This document shows, in pieces, positions 26,710 through 35,897 of a DNA stretch of 64,000 bases. The notes beneath the pieces are model-generated. The model was given only the letters and a program-made list of their open reading frames with translations. It was not told where the DNA came from and searched no databases. The translations under genes and the position numbers were made by a program. Origin of the DNA: CAWFKW01 sp963816535 (GTDB taxonomy: Bacteria > Bacteroidota > Ignavibacteria > Tepidaquicellales > OLB5); assembly GCA_963816535.1 (NCBI GenBank), contig CAWFKW010000003.1, positions 310,001 to 374,000 of the forward strand, given 5' to 3'. Every line of letters begins with the position of its first letter. Position 1 is the first letter of the stretch.

Positions 26710-28230
26710 TTACTTAAGCAGTATCATCTTCTTCGCATCGCTAAGCCCGTCAAAACTGAGCTTGTAAAAATAAATCCCTGATGCTAAATGCGATGCATCA
26801 AAACCAATCTCATAGCTTCCCGGGCTTAACTGTTGATTAACGAGCGTCGCGACTTCCCGGCCGAGTACATCATATATCTTCAACAGCACGGGTTGCATAT
26901 ATGCCTGCCCGTTCCGCAGGCGGGCGACCCCACCGCCATTTGGAATATCAAACTTAATTTTTGTGCCGGGGTTGAACGGATTCGGATAATTTTGATACAT
27001 CCTGAATCCGGAAGGAACTTCAGCACTAATTGGCCGTATCCCGACCAGATTTTGCAGCCTTGCTTTGTATAATTTTCCCGTATATCCGCCCGCGCTGGTA
27101 GAGCCGACGCACCAAACATCCATTGAGTCAGGAGACACGGATTTAAAATCAAGTGATGACATCTCAGCAGAAGTAGTTATGTCAAGATTCCATGCAGCCC
27201 CTCCGTTCGAAGTGCTATAGATGCCTCCAACTCCGGAATTTACTTCGCCACCGACTGCAAATCCCGTGTTTGAATTAAAAAATTTAACCACGCGTATCGG
27301 GTATGTAAATGTCATTTGCCTGGGTCCCCAGGTATTCCCGCCGTCTGTCGTTTCATGCGTCCAGCCTAAAACAGACGGACTGATCTCACCGCCTCCCGTC
27401 CATCCAAAAAGATTTGCCGGCTCGATAAAATCTATACCTCCGTCAAAAGTACCGTCTGCAGAGGGTCCGCTTGACCATGTCACGCCGAAATCCGTACTCT
27501 TGGCGATATGTATCCCTGCGCCATAAATAATTCCCGAAGGCTGGAAATCGTAGTTTCCTGCAAACCATCCCAAATCTGGATTAGCCTGAACAAAATTCCA
27601 AGCCCCTGCTGTCTTTCCGCCGGTAGTTGTATAATAACATGCGCCTGAAAGGCCGTTAAAAACAACTCCGGTGTTTTCATTATAAAAATGCACTCTGTCG
27701 AGCCAGCCCACTCCGTTTGTCGGTCGTTGAACAACAATATCGTTCGACCACGTGGAACCCCCGTCAAATGACCACCTAATAGCTCCTCTTTTGATAGAAT
27801 CCTGATCATTAAAACCTGCGATCACTATTGTATCAACCGATAACGCATGCACTCCATACCAGTAATACGGAAAGCCCAGGCCCAAAACCTGCGTCCAGTT
27901 TTCTCCGCCGTTTGTTGATCTGTAGATGTAACCGAGTTCAGAAGCTATAAACCCAACCTGCGTATTTACAAAAGAAACATCATGGAACACTCTTCCTGTT
28001 GCAGAAAATTTTAAAACCCAGTTGAATGTAGATATATTATCATTTTGATTTGATGAACTGTTCGATTTAGAATTATTATCATATCCCGAAACCGGGACAA
28101 TCATGTTCAATCCTTTTGGAGAATAAACATTAACAAATTTAGTCTCTCCCTGCAGAACAACAGAAACATTCTGCGAAATTGTAAGGTTGCTGATAATCAA
28201 AAGCGCGAATAGAGTATAAGCAAGTTTCAT
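26710..28230 (-). CDS. T9SS-exported protein with BNR/Ycf48-like propeller
   Basis: This is a secreted protein with a signal peptide (MKLAYTLFALLIISNLTISQ), a serine/asparagine-rich linker, and a beta-propeller with Asp-box or Ycf48-like repeats (YRSTNGGENWTQV, WSFDGGSTWSNDI, HETTDGGNTWGP, YSTSNGGAAWNLD). The last 85 residues are a T9SS type A sorting domain (YQNYPNPFNPGTKIKFDIP to KKMILLK). The ATG at 28230 is preferred to a TTG at 28263 because it places the signal peptide at the very N-terminus. The sorting domain has a 16-residue insert encoded by a palindromic element. Its ligand is unknown. Confidence 0.87.
   Translation of the reverse strand: MKLAYTLFALLIISNLTISQNVSVVLQGETKFVNVYSPKGLNMIVPVSGYDNNSKSNSSSNQNDNISTFNWVLKFSATGRVFHDVSFVNTQVGFIASELGYIYRSTNGGENWTQVLGLGFPYYWYGVHALSVDTIVIAGFNDQDSIKRGAIRWSFDGGSTWSNDIVVQRPTNGVGWLDRVHFYNENTGVVFNGLSGACYYTTTGGKTAGAWNFVQANPDLGWFAGNYDFQPSGIIYGAGIHIAKSTDFGVTWSSGPSADGTFDGGIDFIEPANLFGWTGGGEISPSVLGWTHETTDGGNTWGPRQMTFTYPIRVVKFFNSNTGFAVGGEVNSGVGGIYSTSNGGAAWNLDITTSAEMSSLDFKSVSPDSMDVWCVGSTSAGGYTGKLYKARLQNLVGIRPISAEVPSGFRMYQNYPNPFNPGTKIKFDIPNGGGVARLRNGQAYMQPVLLKIYDVLGREVATLVNQQLSPGSYEIGFDASHLASGIYFYKLSFDGLSDAKKMILLK
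26890..26930. repeat. Palindromic element inserted in frame in a sorting domain
   Basis: GCCTGC (26903-26908) and GCAGGC (26916-26921) form an inner stem, with the alternative pairing GCCCG/CGGGC. GGGTTGC (26890-26896) and GCGACCC (26924-26930) form an outer stem with one G-U-type mismatch. On the coding strand it adds residues GGVARLRNGQAYMQP between the first and second strands of the T9SS domain. Confidence 0.6.
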
Positions 28231-28307
28231 ATGACGACGTTTTTTAGTTCTTGCGAAAATCAATTAAATACATCTGTAATATTCATAAAAAAACTTTAAT
28301 CCGTAAT

Positions 28308-29792
28308 TCAGAAATTTTGATTTGTGCCAGGCTCAACGGAAGAAGTATGCCCAAACGGCCACTCCTTTTTCCTGTACGCCCGCCAAAAATACACAACAGA
28401 GCCAATTATAAGCAAAACAACAGCATAGCGCACTTCTTTAAGAAAATTCAGACGCGAGATAAGAACATATATAAATCCAGCAAATGCCAAAACGGCAGGC
28501 AGCGGGTACAGCCACATCTTAAAAGGGCGCTCGGCATTCGGATTTTTTATTCGGTATACAATGACGCCAATAGTTTGCGCAAGAAATTGTATAATTAGCC
28601 TGATAACAACCAGAGCTGCAATTATATCCTTTAATTTCAGGAAACAGAAACAAGCAGCTACGCCGGCCAGCGACAATAACGATACATAAGGTATCTTATG
28701 TTTGGGATGCACTTTAGCAAATGCTTTAAAATAATCGCCCTGTACTGCAGCGGCATAAGGCACGCGTGAATACCCTAGTAACAACGAAAATACTGACGCA
28801 AACGCTGTCCATACAATTAATATAGTGACAAGCTTCCCGGCCCACGAGCCGTAAATCCTCTGCATAAAAACAGATATTATATACTTACTCGCATCGTTTC
28901 CTGCCGTTGAGCTTACTTCCTTCCACGGCAAAACTCCAAGAACGCTTATATTCATTACAATGTAAAGAACTGCGACAATTAAAATCGAATACACTATTGC
29001 GCGCGGGATATTCCTGCCCGGGTTCTCCACTTCCCCGCCGATGAAACAGACATTATAATATCCCCAATAATCATAAATCGCTATCAGCATAGCAGAACCA
29101 AGCCCCAGGAAAAATCCTGAAGTAAAATCAAATGCTCCCGGGGGGAAATCAAATGCAAGCTTAGGATTGAAATTAAAAATACCGGAGAGCATTATCCATA
29201 TGACGGTTATGATAACACCGACCCAGAGGAACTGGGAAAACTTATTTATTATAGTTATTTTTCTGTATAAAAGCAGGGCCGCTATTCCAACGACTCCAAT
29301 AGCAAGAAATGCGGCGTTTGTAGCGGACAGGCTGGCTTCAAGCGGACCGATAAACGGCAAAGGCAAATTTAAGTTGTAAGAAAAATAAACTGTATTGAGC
29401 CCGGGATAAATGTAACTTGAATAAGAGGCAAGCCCCACACAGCCCGAGGCCATCGAGAGCGGCGCGCTGAAAGTCAGCTGAAAAATGAAAAGGAACGAGA
29501 CCAATTTCCCGAACCCGTTTCTGCCGTAAATTTCTTTCAGGTATTGATAAGAACCTCCCGCCTTCGGCATAGCGGCGCCAAGCTCGGCCCACACTAGGCC
29601 GTCAGAAATCGCAATAAAAGCTCCAAGAACCCAGCCGATCATGGCCTGCGGCCCCCCCATTGCGGCTATAATAAGCGGCATAGTTATGAATGGCCCCACG
29701 CCAATCATATCTATCATATTGAGCGCAGTGGCGCCCTTTAGCGATATTCCGCGAATTAACTGTGTACCGGGTGTATTATCAGCGTCAGGCAA
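28308..29792 (-). CDS. APC family amino acid permease
   Basis: This is an inner-membrane amino acid transporter with twelve or so hydrophobic segments. The N-terminal segment ALNMIDMIGVGPFITMPL matches the APC superfamily substrate-binding helix 1, where homologues have IGxGIF. AELGAAMPKAGGSYQYLKEI is the next conserved stretch. The length of 494 residues is normal. The start is a TTG seven bases after the stop of the PIG-L gene, so the two are coupled. No substrate can be assigned. Confidence 0.9.
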   Translation of the reverse strand: MPDADNTPGTQLIRGISLKGATALNMIDMIGVGPFITMPLIIAAMGGPQAMIGWVLGAFIAISDGLVWAELGAAMPKAGGSYQYLKEIYGRNGFGKLVSFLFIFQLTFSAPLSMASGCVGLASYSSYIYPGLNTVYFSYNLNLPLPFIGPLEASLSATNAAFLAIGVVGIAALLLYRKITIINKFSQFLWVGVIITVIWIMLSGIFNFNPKLAFDFPPGAFDFTSGFFLGLGSAMLIAIYDYWGYYNVCFIGGEVENPGRNIPRAIVYSILIVAVLYIVMNISVLGVLPWKEVSSTAGNDASKYIISVFMQRIYGSWAGKLVTILIVWTAFASVFSLLLGYSRVPYAAAVQGDYFKAFAKVHPKHKIPYVSLLSLAGVAACFCFLKLKDIIAALVVIRLIIQFLAQTIGVIVYRIKNPNAERPFKMWLYPLPAVLAFAGFIYVLISRLNFLKEVRYAVVLLIIGSVVYFWRAYRKKEWPFGHTSSVEPGTNQNF

Positions 29793-29799
29793 TTTGGAT

Positions 29800-31383
29800 T
29801 TATTCTTCGGACCTTCTGTGCCTTGAAATCATGTTCAAAAATAATTTCAGAGCGCCTTTATTGAAAATTTTTAATTGCCTGTAAAGCGCAAGCGAACAGT
29901 ATGTATAACTGCCCAAACCAACCGGGTCGGCAACTATGAGGGACGTAGACGGCACGGGGTCGTCTTCATCGCTCATTGCAAGGAGCTTTTTATATTTTAC
30001 CGAGGTCTTTGACGTATCGTCAGATGGCAGGTATATGTTCCTTTCCTGAACCCATCCGTCCCAGTCTTTATCGTTCATTTTGTTATACCTGTTAAAAAAA
30101 TCGTGGTCAGGATCCAGAACTGTCACCTTCGCGTCTTCTTCGGTAACTCTTTCTGAAGTTATAAATATAGGATACGGAGGGTAATTCTTACCGTTCCAAT
30201 CCTGGGGTTTCTGGTAAAAACATATTACATTACCGCCCTTATTAACATATTTCAGAAGCTTGTTATTTTCCCTTGCTACATCCTGCCTGTACAGGTAAGC
30301 CCTGATATCAACTATGATAACGGAAAATTTCCTGAAGTTTTCGTTTGCATAATTAACCGAGTCAAGTATTTCAAACCTGATATTAAAAGCCTTAAGCGTG
30401 TTTTCAATAGTGTTATCGTACGAGTTTACAAGGCCAATCTCAGCATTCTCATTGAACTTAAGCTCTTTAAGAAGTTCAAGGCTGTCTGCAGGATCGACTT
30501 TCACATAAGAATATCTTGTGGGATAAGAATGTACAGGAAACTCCGGTTTTGGCATGTCATTAATTATTCCGGAAAAAAGGTCGCCCGGGTCAAAAGGATA
30601 ATCCTTATCGCTCCTGACAAGTTCGTACCTTCTTTGCCGGAAAACAGAAGGAATATCATTCCTGTCAATTTTATCCATGCCCTGCGTTCTGTGCTGCGAG
30701 AGCGCGTCCCAGGCAATATCGTCGATTGTTTCGCCGGATGCATCTTTCTGAGATGCATCTATTGTAACGATTCCGCTTGTCTTTGTTGAATCAAAAACTC
30801 TAAAGTACAGTTTTTTAATTTGCCACGGCGTTACCCCGCCTGTTAACTGCTCCGGTAGATAATCAGGGTCCGCCGCTTTATCGAAAGCATCATAAATTGT
30901 TATGCCCACCGCCTGGTGATTCCCATGCTGACGTTTTGGCTTGGTTGTAATAGTATCATGGTTTGAAATAACAACATCGGGCCTCAGCAGCCTGATAAAA
31001 TAAACAATGCGGGCCAATACGCTATCTTTACCGCCCCACATCTTAAATGTCTCTTTAGCGGTTTTTGAAAATCCAAAATCAAGCTCTCCCAGAAACAGGG
31101 CGTGCGAACCCTGAATTTTCGCCGCGTTATAACACTCCTGTTCCCGGATCTTACCGAGCTCGTCGTTGAGTTCGAATCCAATTTCGTTTTGTCCGCCCTC
31201 TCCCCTTGTATAGAACACTGTATAGGCATTATATCCCTTAAGTTTGGAATAATATGCAAGCGTTGCCCCGTCTTCATCATCCGGATGGGCGGCTACGCAT
31301 AAGATTGTATAATTTGAATTTTGGGAATAAAGAGAAAGCGGAACTAAGACTAAAAATAAAAGCCTGTAAAGTAATCTTCTCAT
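29800..31383 (-). CDS. Secreted PIG-L (LmbE) family deacetylase
   Basis: This is a zinc-dependent N-deacetylase of the GlcNAc-PI deacetylase family. The metal and catalytic motif AAHPDDE is at residues 31-37, and the third ligand lies in QHGNHQAVG near 163-171. A signal peptide (MRRLLYRLLFLVLVPLSLYS) sends it across the inner membrane. The C-terminal half (about 300-520) is extra compared with the roughly 230-residue core and resembles the glutamine-amidotransferase-like region seen in long secreted members. It probably acts on a sugar substrate in the periplasm. It is cotranscribed with the APC permease. Confidence 0.9.
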   Translation of the reverse strand: MRRLLYRLLFLVLVPLSLYSQNSNYTILCVAAHPDDEDGATLAYYSKLKGYNAYTVFYTRGEGGQNEIGFELNDELGKIREQECYNAAKIQGSHALFLGELDFGFSKTAKETFKMWGGKDSVLARIVYFIRLLRPDVVISNHDTITTKPKRQHGNHQAVGITIYDAFDKAADPDYLPEQLTGGVTPWQIKKLYFRVFDSTKTSGIVTIDASQKDASGETIDDIAWDALSQHRTQGMDKIDRNDIPSVFRQRRYELVRSDKDYPFDPGDLFSGIINDMPKPEFPVHSYPTRYSYVKVDPADSLELLKELKFNENAEIGLVNSYDNTIENTLKAFNIRFEILDSVNYANENFRKFSVIIVDIRAYLYRQDVARENNKLLKYVNKGGNVICFYQKPQDWNGKNYPPYPIFITSERVTEEDAKVTVLDPDHDFFNRYNKMNDKDWDGWVQERNIYLPSDDTSKTSVKYKKLLAMSDEDDPVPSTSLIVADPVGLGSYTYCSLALYRQLKIFNKGALKLFLNMISRHRRSEE

Positions 31384-31409
31384 ATCCTTATATCATGATG
31401 TAATTTTTT

Positions 31410-31417
31410 CAAAGATA
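31410..31417 (-). promoter_or_regulatory. Putative -7 element (TATCTTTG) of the PIG-L operon
   Basis: On the minus strand TATCTTTG matches TAnnTTTG, 26 bases before the ATG at 31383. No clear -33 TTG is seen. Confidence 0.35.
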
Positions 31418-31475
31418 CTTATAAATGAATTAAGAAAATAGAAAAGTTATGATATAAGGATTATGGAGTCTTCGA

Positions 31476-33980
31476 TCACTTCAGCAATACCATCTTTTTG
31501 ACATTTGAGTAATCGTTTCCGGCGGTCAGTCTGTAAAAGTAAACTCCCGATGCTAAATTTGAGGCGTCAAATTCTGTTTCATATTCGCCGGGAGCCTGGA
31601 ACTCGTTTACCAAAGTCACGACAAGCCTTCCCGTAATATCATATACTGCAAGCTTTACATTTACCGCGGGAGCGTTCCCCATTCTTGGTATAGCATATTT
31701 AATTTTGGTCGCCGGGTTAAACGGATTCGGAAAATTCTGTGAAAGGAAAAACCTCTCTGCAACAGAGGAGATTTGTTTTATCCCGATAGTCTCTTCATAG
31801 TATGAGATTCTTGCATTTGTTTCCACCTCCGCGAGTCCCGCGTGGGATTGTCCGTTCACCAAACCTGCAAAACTCTTAACAATCACGCGCATTTTATCTA
31901 TCTTGGTGATTTGGGGAATTGTGACGGTTGTCCCGTCATTTGCTAAAACTCCGGTAGAGGCTATATCGCCCACCTGGTTATTCTGGTAATAAAGCGCTAT
32001 CTCGCAATCCGTAACGCTGATGTTAGTATTAGTCGCCGGATTTGTATAAATATTATACAAAATTACCCTTCTTACATCAACGGGCAGATCCCAGCTGAGC
32101 TCGACAAATTCATTAGAAGTTCCGTTGGCTATCCAGTTTACAGTGAGCGTATCATTTCTTGCTTTCCGGTCGATCACTCTCTTCCCGGGGTACTGAAGCG
32201 AGTCATTTATATACAAGAAAGAACTTTGGGTAACCTGCGCGGAGGTAGAAGTATTAAAAAACTGCCCTTCTGATATCGTGTACGGCAACTTTATAGTAGT
32301 GTGCCCGGCGTGGCATCCAACGCATTTGGTTCCGATTCCGGAGCGCCCGTAGTTAAGCCCAAGCACATGCGCAGCCTGGTTATTTGAGTTTGTAATCACT
32401 TTGCCGGCGCTATCGACAACCTGTTCAAACATAGGCACATCTGCGGGAGCAAAATCAAAATTAAGCTGGCCGGAGTATTGAACCGGCGTTGAAGTAAGAT
32501 AAATAGCCGTATCCAACCCCTGTCCGTTCATTCTCTGAAAATTCAGAAAGAAATGTAAAACTGCATTCTTCGTTATTTTCGGCGCGTCGGGCATGTACTG
32601 GTCAACGTCGCCGTTTGTAAACATGTTAGTGCAGTCAAACCTGAAACCTCCATTCTTAAAATAAGAATTGGGGTCAATAGTCGGCGGAAGCTCATCGCTT
32701 TCAGGATACTGCGGATCAAAAATTACAGGCGGAACCGGCCGTTGCTGAAGAAGCTCTGCATTTAAATCCATTTTGCCCGGCGTGTCATAAAATAACTGCA
32801 AGCCTGTTCCATCTAAGTTTATGGTATAAAGCGCGTAATCCTGGTTCTCTACCTGCGCTGCATAAGAAAACAAAATTTTGTTTAAGCCCAGGGGAACCGG
32901 GTCAGTTGCATAAGGTGGCTGCATTGTGCCGTAGGAAGGCGGATTCTGCACAAAGAGCTGCATGTTATCCTGGTTAACTCCGGCAATATTATGCTGATGC
33001 GTGGCATTCTGTTCATACCATCTGATCCCGGTACTACCGGAAGTATAATCCATAGGAGTGTTAGGAACAAATACACTGAGCAAGTTCCCATTTGACATAA
33101 CTTTTGGCCGGTATGTAAAAAGTCCTTTCCTGTTATTAGCCGCTCCTGCATACAATCCAAGCCCGTCTCCATCAGGACGAATTGTCGCCGCTTCCCACAC
33201 ATTAGACTGGTCGTTATTCAATGCCAGAACCGAATCACGCGTAAGACCGTTCCACGTAAGCCTCGAAGGTCTGTCAAAATTGAACCAGTACCTTGCATAA
33301 ACAATTTTTCCGGACTGGGGGTCAATGGTGGGTTTCTCGGCGCCGTTGCGTTCAGAAGTGATCCTGTGAATATCTGTGCCGTCAGAATTCATCACGTAGA
33401 GATTCGTGGTCCGGGCGCCATAATATTCGTCCAGCGATGGATAGTGATCGCTCGCAAAACAAATTCTTCCGTCGGGCAGGTAGCACGGGTCTATATCGTC
33501 ATACCTCGAAAACATGTACGCTATGGGCCCGAATTGTGAAAGATCGAGCGGCCTGTTTGTAAAAGTGAGTTTCCTGAAATTGGTTCCGTCAGGGCGTATT
33601 TCATATATCCGCCATGCGCTGTCAGGGTGTTCAACACCTGCAAACAAAATTTTACTCGTATCCCAGAACACGCATGGACTGCAAACATCCACAATGTGAA
33701 TCCCGTTGAAGCTCATAGAGCTATCAACAAGAACTCTTACGGCTCCGTTCGATTCCCTTACTATCAGCCTTCCTCCGACCACCTTGAACCTCGAAAAGGG
33801 GCCCATCCCCGGCAGGAGGCTGGACTGCGGGTAATATAAGTTCCCGTTGGGCTGAATATTCCGCGCGACAAACACAATAGGGGGAACAGATTGCGCCCAA
33901 ATTTGCGAGGTCAGTAACAACAAGATCGGGCTCACCTTCATAAAACAGGATAAGCCCGATATTGTTAAAACCCTTTTCAT
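31476..33980 (-). CDS. T9SS-exported propeller protein with one c-type heme site (HzsA-related)
   Basis: This is a secreted 834-residue protein. After a signal region (SPILLLLTSQIWAQ) comes a TolB/WD40-like propeller (IYEIRPDGTNFRKLT, LYVMNSDGTDIHRIT). A single heme c attachment site CVGCH lies near residue 550 (GTKCVGCHAGH), then a jelly-roll-like region and a T9SS sorting domain (FPNPFNPATKIKY). A propeller followed by a CxxCH resembles proteins named HzsA-related after hydrazine synthase alpha, but the other heme and zinc sites needed for hydrazine synthesis are not apparent. It is more likely a surface redox or binding protein. Confidence 0.85.
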   Translation of the reverse strand: MKRVLTISGLSCFMKVSPILLLLTSQIWAQSVPPIVFVARNIQPNGNLYYPQSSLLPGMGPFSRFKVVGGRLIVRESNGAVRVLVDSSMSFNGIHIVDVCSPCVFWDTSKILFAGVEHPDSAWRIYEIRPDGTNFRKLTFTNRPLDLSQFGPIAYMFSRYDDIDPCYLPDGRICFASDHYPSLDEYYGARTTNLYVMNSDGTDIHRITSERNGAEKPTIDPQSGKIVYARYWFNFDRPSRLTWNGLTRDSVLALNNDQSNVWEAATIRPDGDGLGLYAGAANNRKGLFTYRPKVMSNGNLLSVFVPNTPMDYTSGSTGIRWYEQNATHQHNIAGVNQDNMQLFVQNPPSYGTMQPPYATDPVPLGLNKILFSYAAQVENQDYALYTINLDGTGLQLFYDTPGKMDLNAELLQQRPVPPVIFDPQYPESDELPPTIDPNSYFKNGGFRFDCTNMFTNGDVDQYMPDAPKITKNAVLHFFLNFQRMNGQGLDTAIYLTSTPVQYSGQLNFDFAPADVPMFEQVVDSAGKVITNSNNQAAHVLGLNYGRSGIGTKCVGCHAGHTTIKLPYTISEGQFFNTSTSAQVTQSSFLYINDSLQYPGKRVIDRKARNDTLTVNWIANGTSNEFVELSWDLPVDVRRVILYNIYTNPATNTNISVTDCEIALYYQNNQVGDIASTGVLANDGTTVTIPQITKIDKMRVIVKSFAGLVNGQSHAGLAEVETNARISYYEETIGIKQISSVAERFFLSQNFPNPFNPATKIKYAIPRMGNAPAVNVKLAVYDITGRLVVTLVNEFQAPGEYETEFDASNLASGVYFYRLTAGNDYSNVKKMVLLK

Positions 33981-33999
33981 TCTATTTGATCAGTTAAAT

Positions 34000-34509
34000 C
34001 TATTTGTAAGTTACAACAACAGAAGATATTTTTTTATCTTTATCCCATGCCAGCATTAAGCTTACTTCTCTTGCGTCTTTTTTCCACATTGTCATTCCGC
34101 CTTCATCTTTCATCATGTTGTCGCCCGATTTCTTGAACCCGCCCTTTTCTATTCCATCGGCGAAATCCTTCAGGATATCCATTGGTTTATCAGGAGATTC
34201 AAACGTGGCCGTCGTTCCTTCGGACGTGTTCAGCGAGCCCAGCGGTTTCCCGTTCTTGGGCTGTGGTATATCTTTTGGATAGTCCGCCGGCATGCCTTCT
34301 TTCAGGCCAAGCTCATTTTTGGTATCTGTCTTTGTGGGGTCGGTTTTGGTAGGGTCGGTCTTCTGGACGTCCGTTTTCTGCTGGTCGTCTTTTACTTCCG
34401 TTTTGTTATCTCCGCCCGTTGTCTGCTGATTCTGGTCCTTTTTTCCGCATCCTGAAATTATTAGGCTGCCTGTAATAAAAAGTACAAAAAATAATTTCAA
34501 ATTATTCAT
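34000..34509 (-). CDS. Lipoprotein with KTDPT repeat linker
   Basis: This is a predicted lipoprotein. The lipobox is IISGC with the cysteine at about residue 21. A charged spacer containing KTDPT repeats (residues about 48-65) leads to a globular domain of about 100 residues ending in SSVVVTYK. The domain includes PADYPKDIPQPKNGKPLG, a pattern seen in small Bacteroidota lipoproteins of unknown function. It lies 27 bases after another lipoprotein gene in the same direction, so the two may be cotranscribed. Confidence 0.75.
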   Translation of the reverse strand: MNNLKLFFVLFITGSLIISGCGKKDQNQQTTGGDNKTEVKDDQQKTDVQKTDPTKTDPTKTDTKNELGLKEGMPADYPKDIPQPKNGKPLGSLNTSEGTTATFESPDKPMDILKDFADGIEKGGFKKSGDNMMKDEGGMTMWKKDAREVSLMLAWDKDKKISSVVVTYK

Positions 34510-34536
34510 ATATGTTTATTGTTTTATAAAATAATA

Positions 34537-35094
34537 TTAATTGTTGCAGATCGAAGCTTCAAATTTCCCTTCAACCCGGCTTTTCTTTTCATCGTTAAAA
34601 TACAGCGCTATCTTACCTTTTACGCTTTTGCTATCGGCGCTTTCAATTGCCAGGGCGCAGTCCCAATTTACGCTTGATCTATCAGAACCTGCGACACTGA
34701 AAAAAGACTGGTATGTTTTGGGGTCATCCCCGAATTTTGATTTCTCCCATTCGCCCGGGTTTATCGGGTTACCTTTATTGATCAGCTGGAAACCCTGAAA
34801 TTCATCTATATACCCGCACGGCTGCGTCGGTTTGGTCAGCGAAAATACAAGAACGTTGTCGTTTGACCCTCTCCACTTTTCAAACACAATATACTGAAAC
34901 TGAACTTCTTTGCCGTTAAGATTGCCTTTTACCGGAGAATCAGGGATATCTGAAACAGATACCCCGTCTTTCCAGCCAACCTCAGTTTTTCCCGTTACAT
35001 TTTGTTTTTCTTCTTTTGAATCTTTGTTACATGAACCAAAAAGCAAAACAAAAACGGAAATCAGCGTTAAAACCAGGAAATTTCTTTTAGCCAC
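34537..35094 (-). CDS. Lipoprotein of unknown function
   Basis: This is a predicted lipoprotein with the signal VLTLISVFVLLFGSC, the lipidated cysteine being residue 22. The mature part of about 160 residues is probably beta-rich (VKGNLNGKEVQFQYIVFEKW, KSVKGKIALYFNDEKKSRVE) and has paired cysteines that could form disulfides. I do not recognise a family. It begins 3 bases after the stop of the superoxide dismutase gene, so it is coupled to it. Confidence 0.75.
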   Translation of the reverse strand: MAKRNFLVLTLISVFVLLFGSCNKDSKEEKQNVTGKTEVGWKDGVSVSDIPDSPVKGNLNGKEVQFQYIVFEKWRGSNDNVLVFSLTKPTQPCGYIDEFQGFQLINKGNPINPGEWEKSKFGDDPKTYQSFFSVAGSDRSSVNWDCALAIESADSKSVKGKIALYFNDEKKSRVEGKFEASICNN

Positions 35095-35097
35095 AGG

Positions 35098-35880
35098 CTA
35101 CTTGCAGTATTTATTATACCTGTCGTTAATTCTGCCCCAGTGCAGTCCATTGATAAAGTTATCAATATATTTTGCTCTTCCGGGCCCGTCTTTGTGATAG
35201 TATGCATGCTCGAAAACGTCGCAGGCTATCAATGGAACGCCGCCCCAAATTGCGCCGTACTGATGTTCGTCAACCAATACGTTAAGCAGGCGCCCTGAGT
35301 ACAGCCTGTCGTAAACCAAAAGTCCCCAGCCGCTGAGCTTTGCCGCAACAGCGCATGCTTTAAAATCGGCTTTCCATTTGTCAACCGAGCCGAAGTTATC
35401 TTCTATAGCCTTCTTAATATCGGCGCCGCCCGAAATATCGCCGCTGCCGCCCATGTTATCCCAGTACACGTCGTGAAGCAGCGCGCCGGAGTGATTCCAT
35501 GTAAACCTTCTTTTAAGTTCGCCTATATCGCTCCAGTTGCCGTTCGCTTTGGAAGCGTCCGCTGTTTCAAGGCCCTTTTCGATATTGTTTAAAAATGTGA
35601 CGTACCCTTTATGGTGAGTGTTGTAGTGCCAGTCTGTTGTTTCCGCATCGACTACATTTTTCAGAAGAGTCTTCGCCTCTTCATCGGAATAAGGGCGCGG
35701 ATTAAATTTCCATTCATAAGCCATATTATTTGCTCCTTTGGAGGGCCTGGGCCCCGTTAAATTTTGATTATTAAAATTAAATATTTCGAGTTTAGACAGA
35801 ATTCCGAAAGAAAACAAACCAAGAGCAGAAGTCTTGATAAATTTTCTTCTTCCGGATTTTGACTTATTTCCAAAATCCAT
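35098..35880 (-). CDS. Superoxide dismutase (Fe/Mn), Tat-type signal
   Basis: This enzyme dismutes superoxide with Fe or Mn. The ligand motifs are present: HYNTHHKGYV, NHSGALLHDVYW and IACDVFEHAYYHKDGP, the last holding the third and fourth ligands. The N-terminus has a twin-arginine-like signal (GRRKFIKTSALGLFSFG, residues 10-26) and a linker, so the protein is about 50 residues longer than cytoplasmic SodA/SodB and is probably exported folded. It lies 17 bases after the iscA gene, linking oxidative defence with Fe-S assembly. The metal cannot be decided from sequence alone. Confidence 0.93.
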   Translation of the reverse strand: MDFGNKSKSGRRKFIKTSALGLFSFGILSKLEIFNFNNQNLTGPRPSKGANNMAYEWKFNPRPYSDEEAKTLLKNVVDAETTDWHYNTHHKGYVTFLNNIEKGLETADASKANGNWSDIGELKRRFTWNHSGALLHDVYWDNMGGSGDISGGADIKKAIEDNFGSVDKWKADFKACAVAAKLSGWGLLVYDRLYSGRLLNVLVDEHQYGAIWGGVPLIACDVFEHAYYHKDGPGRAKYIDNFINGLHWGRINDRYNKYCK

Positions 35881-35897
35881 ATCTAAATATTCCTTTT

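Noticed and set aside
31655..31700. A third palindromic insert in the sorting domain of the HzsA-related protein
   Set aside because: The loop is only slightly longer than usual (PRMGNAPAVN) and the DNA shows no inverted repeat.
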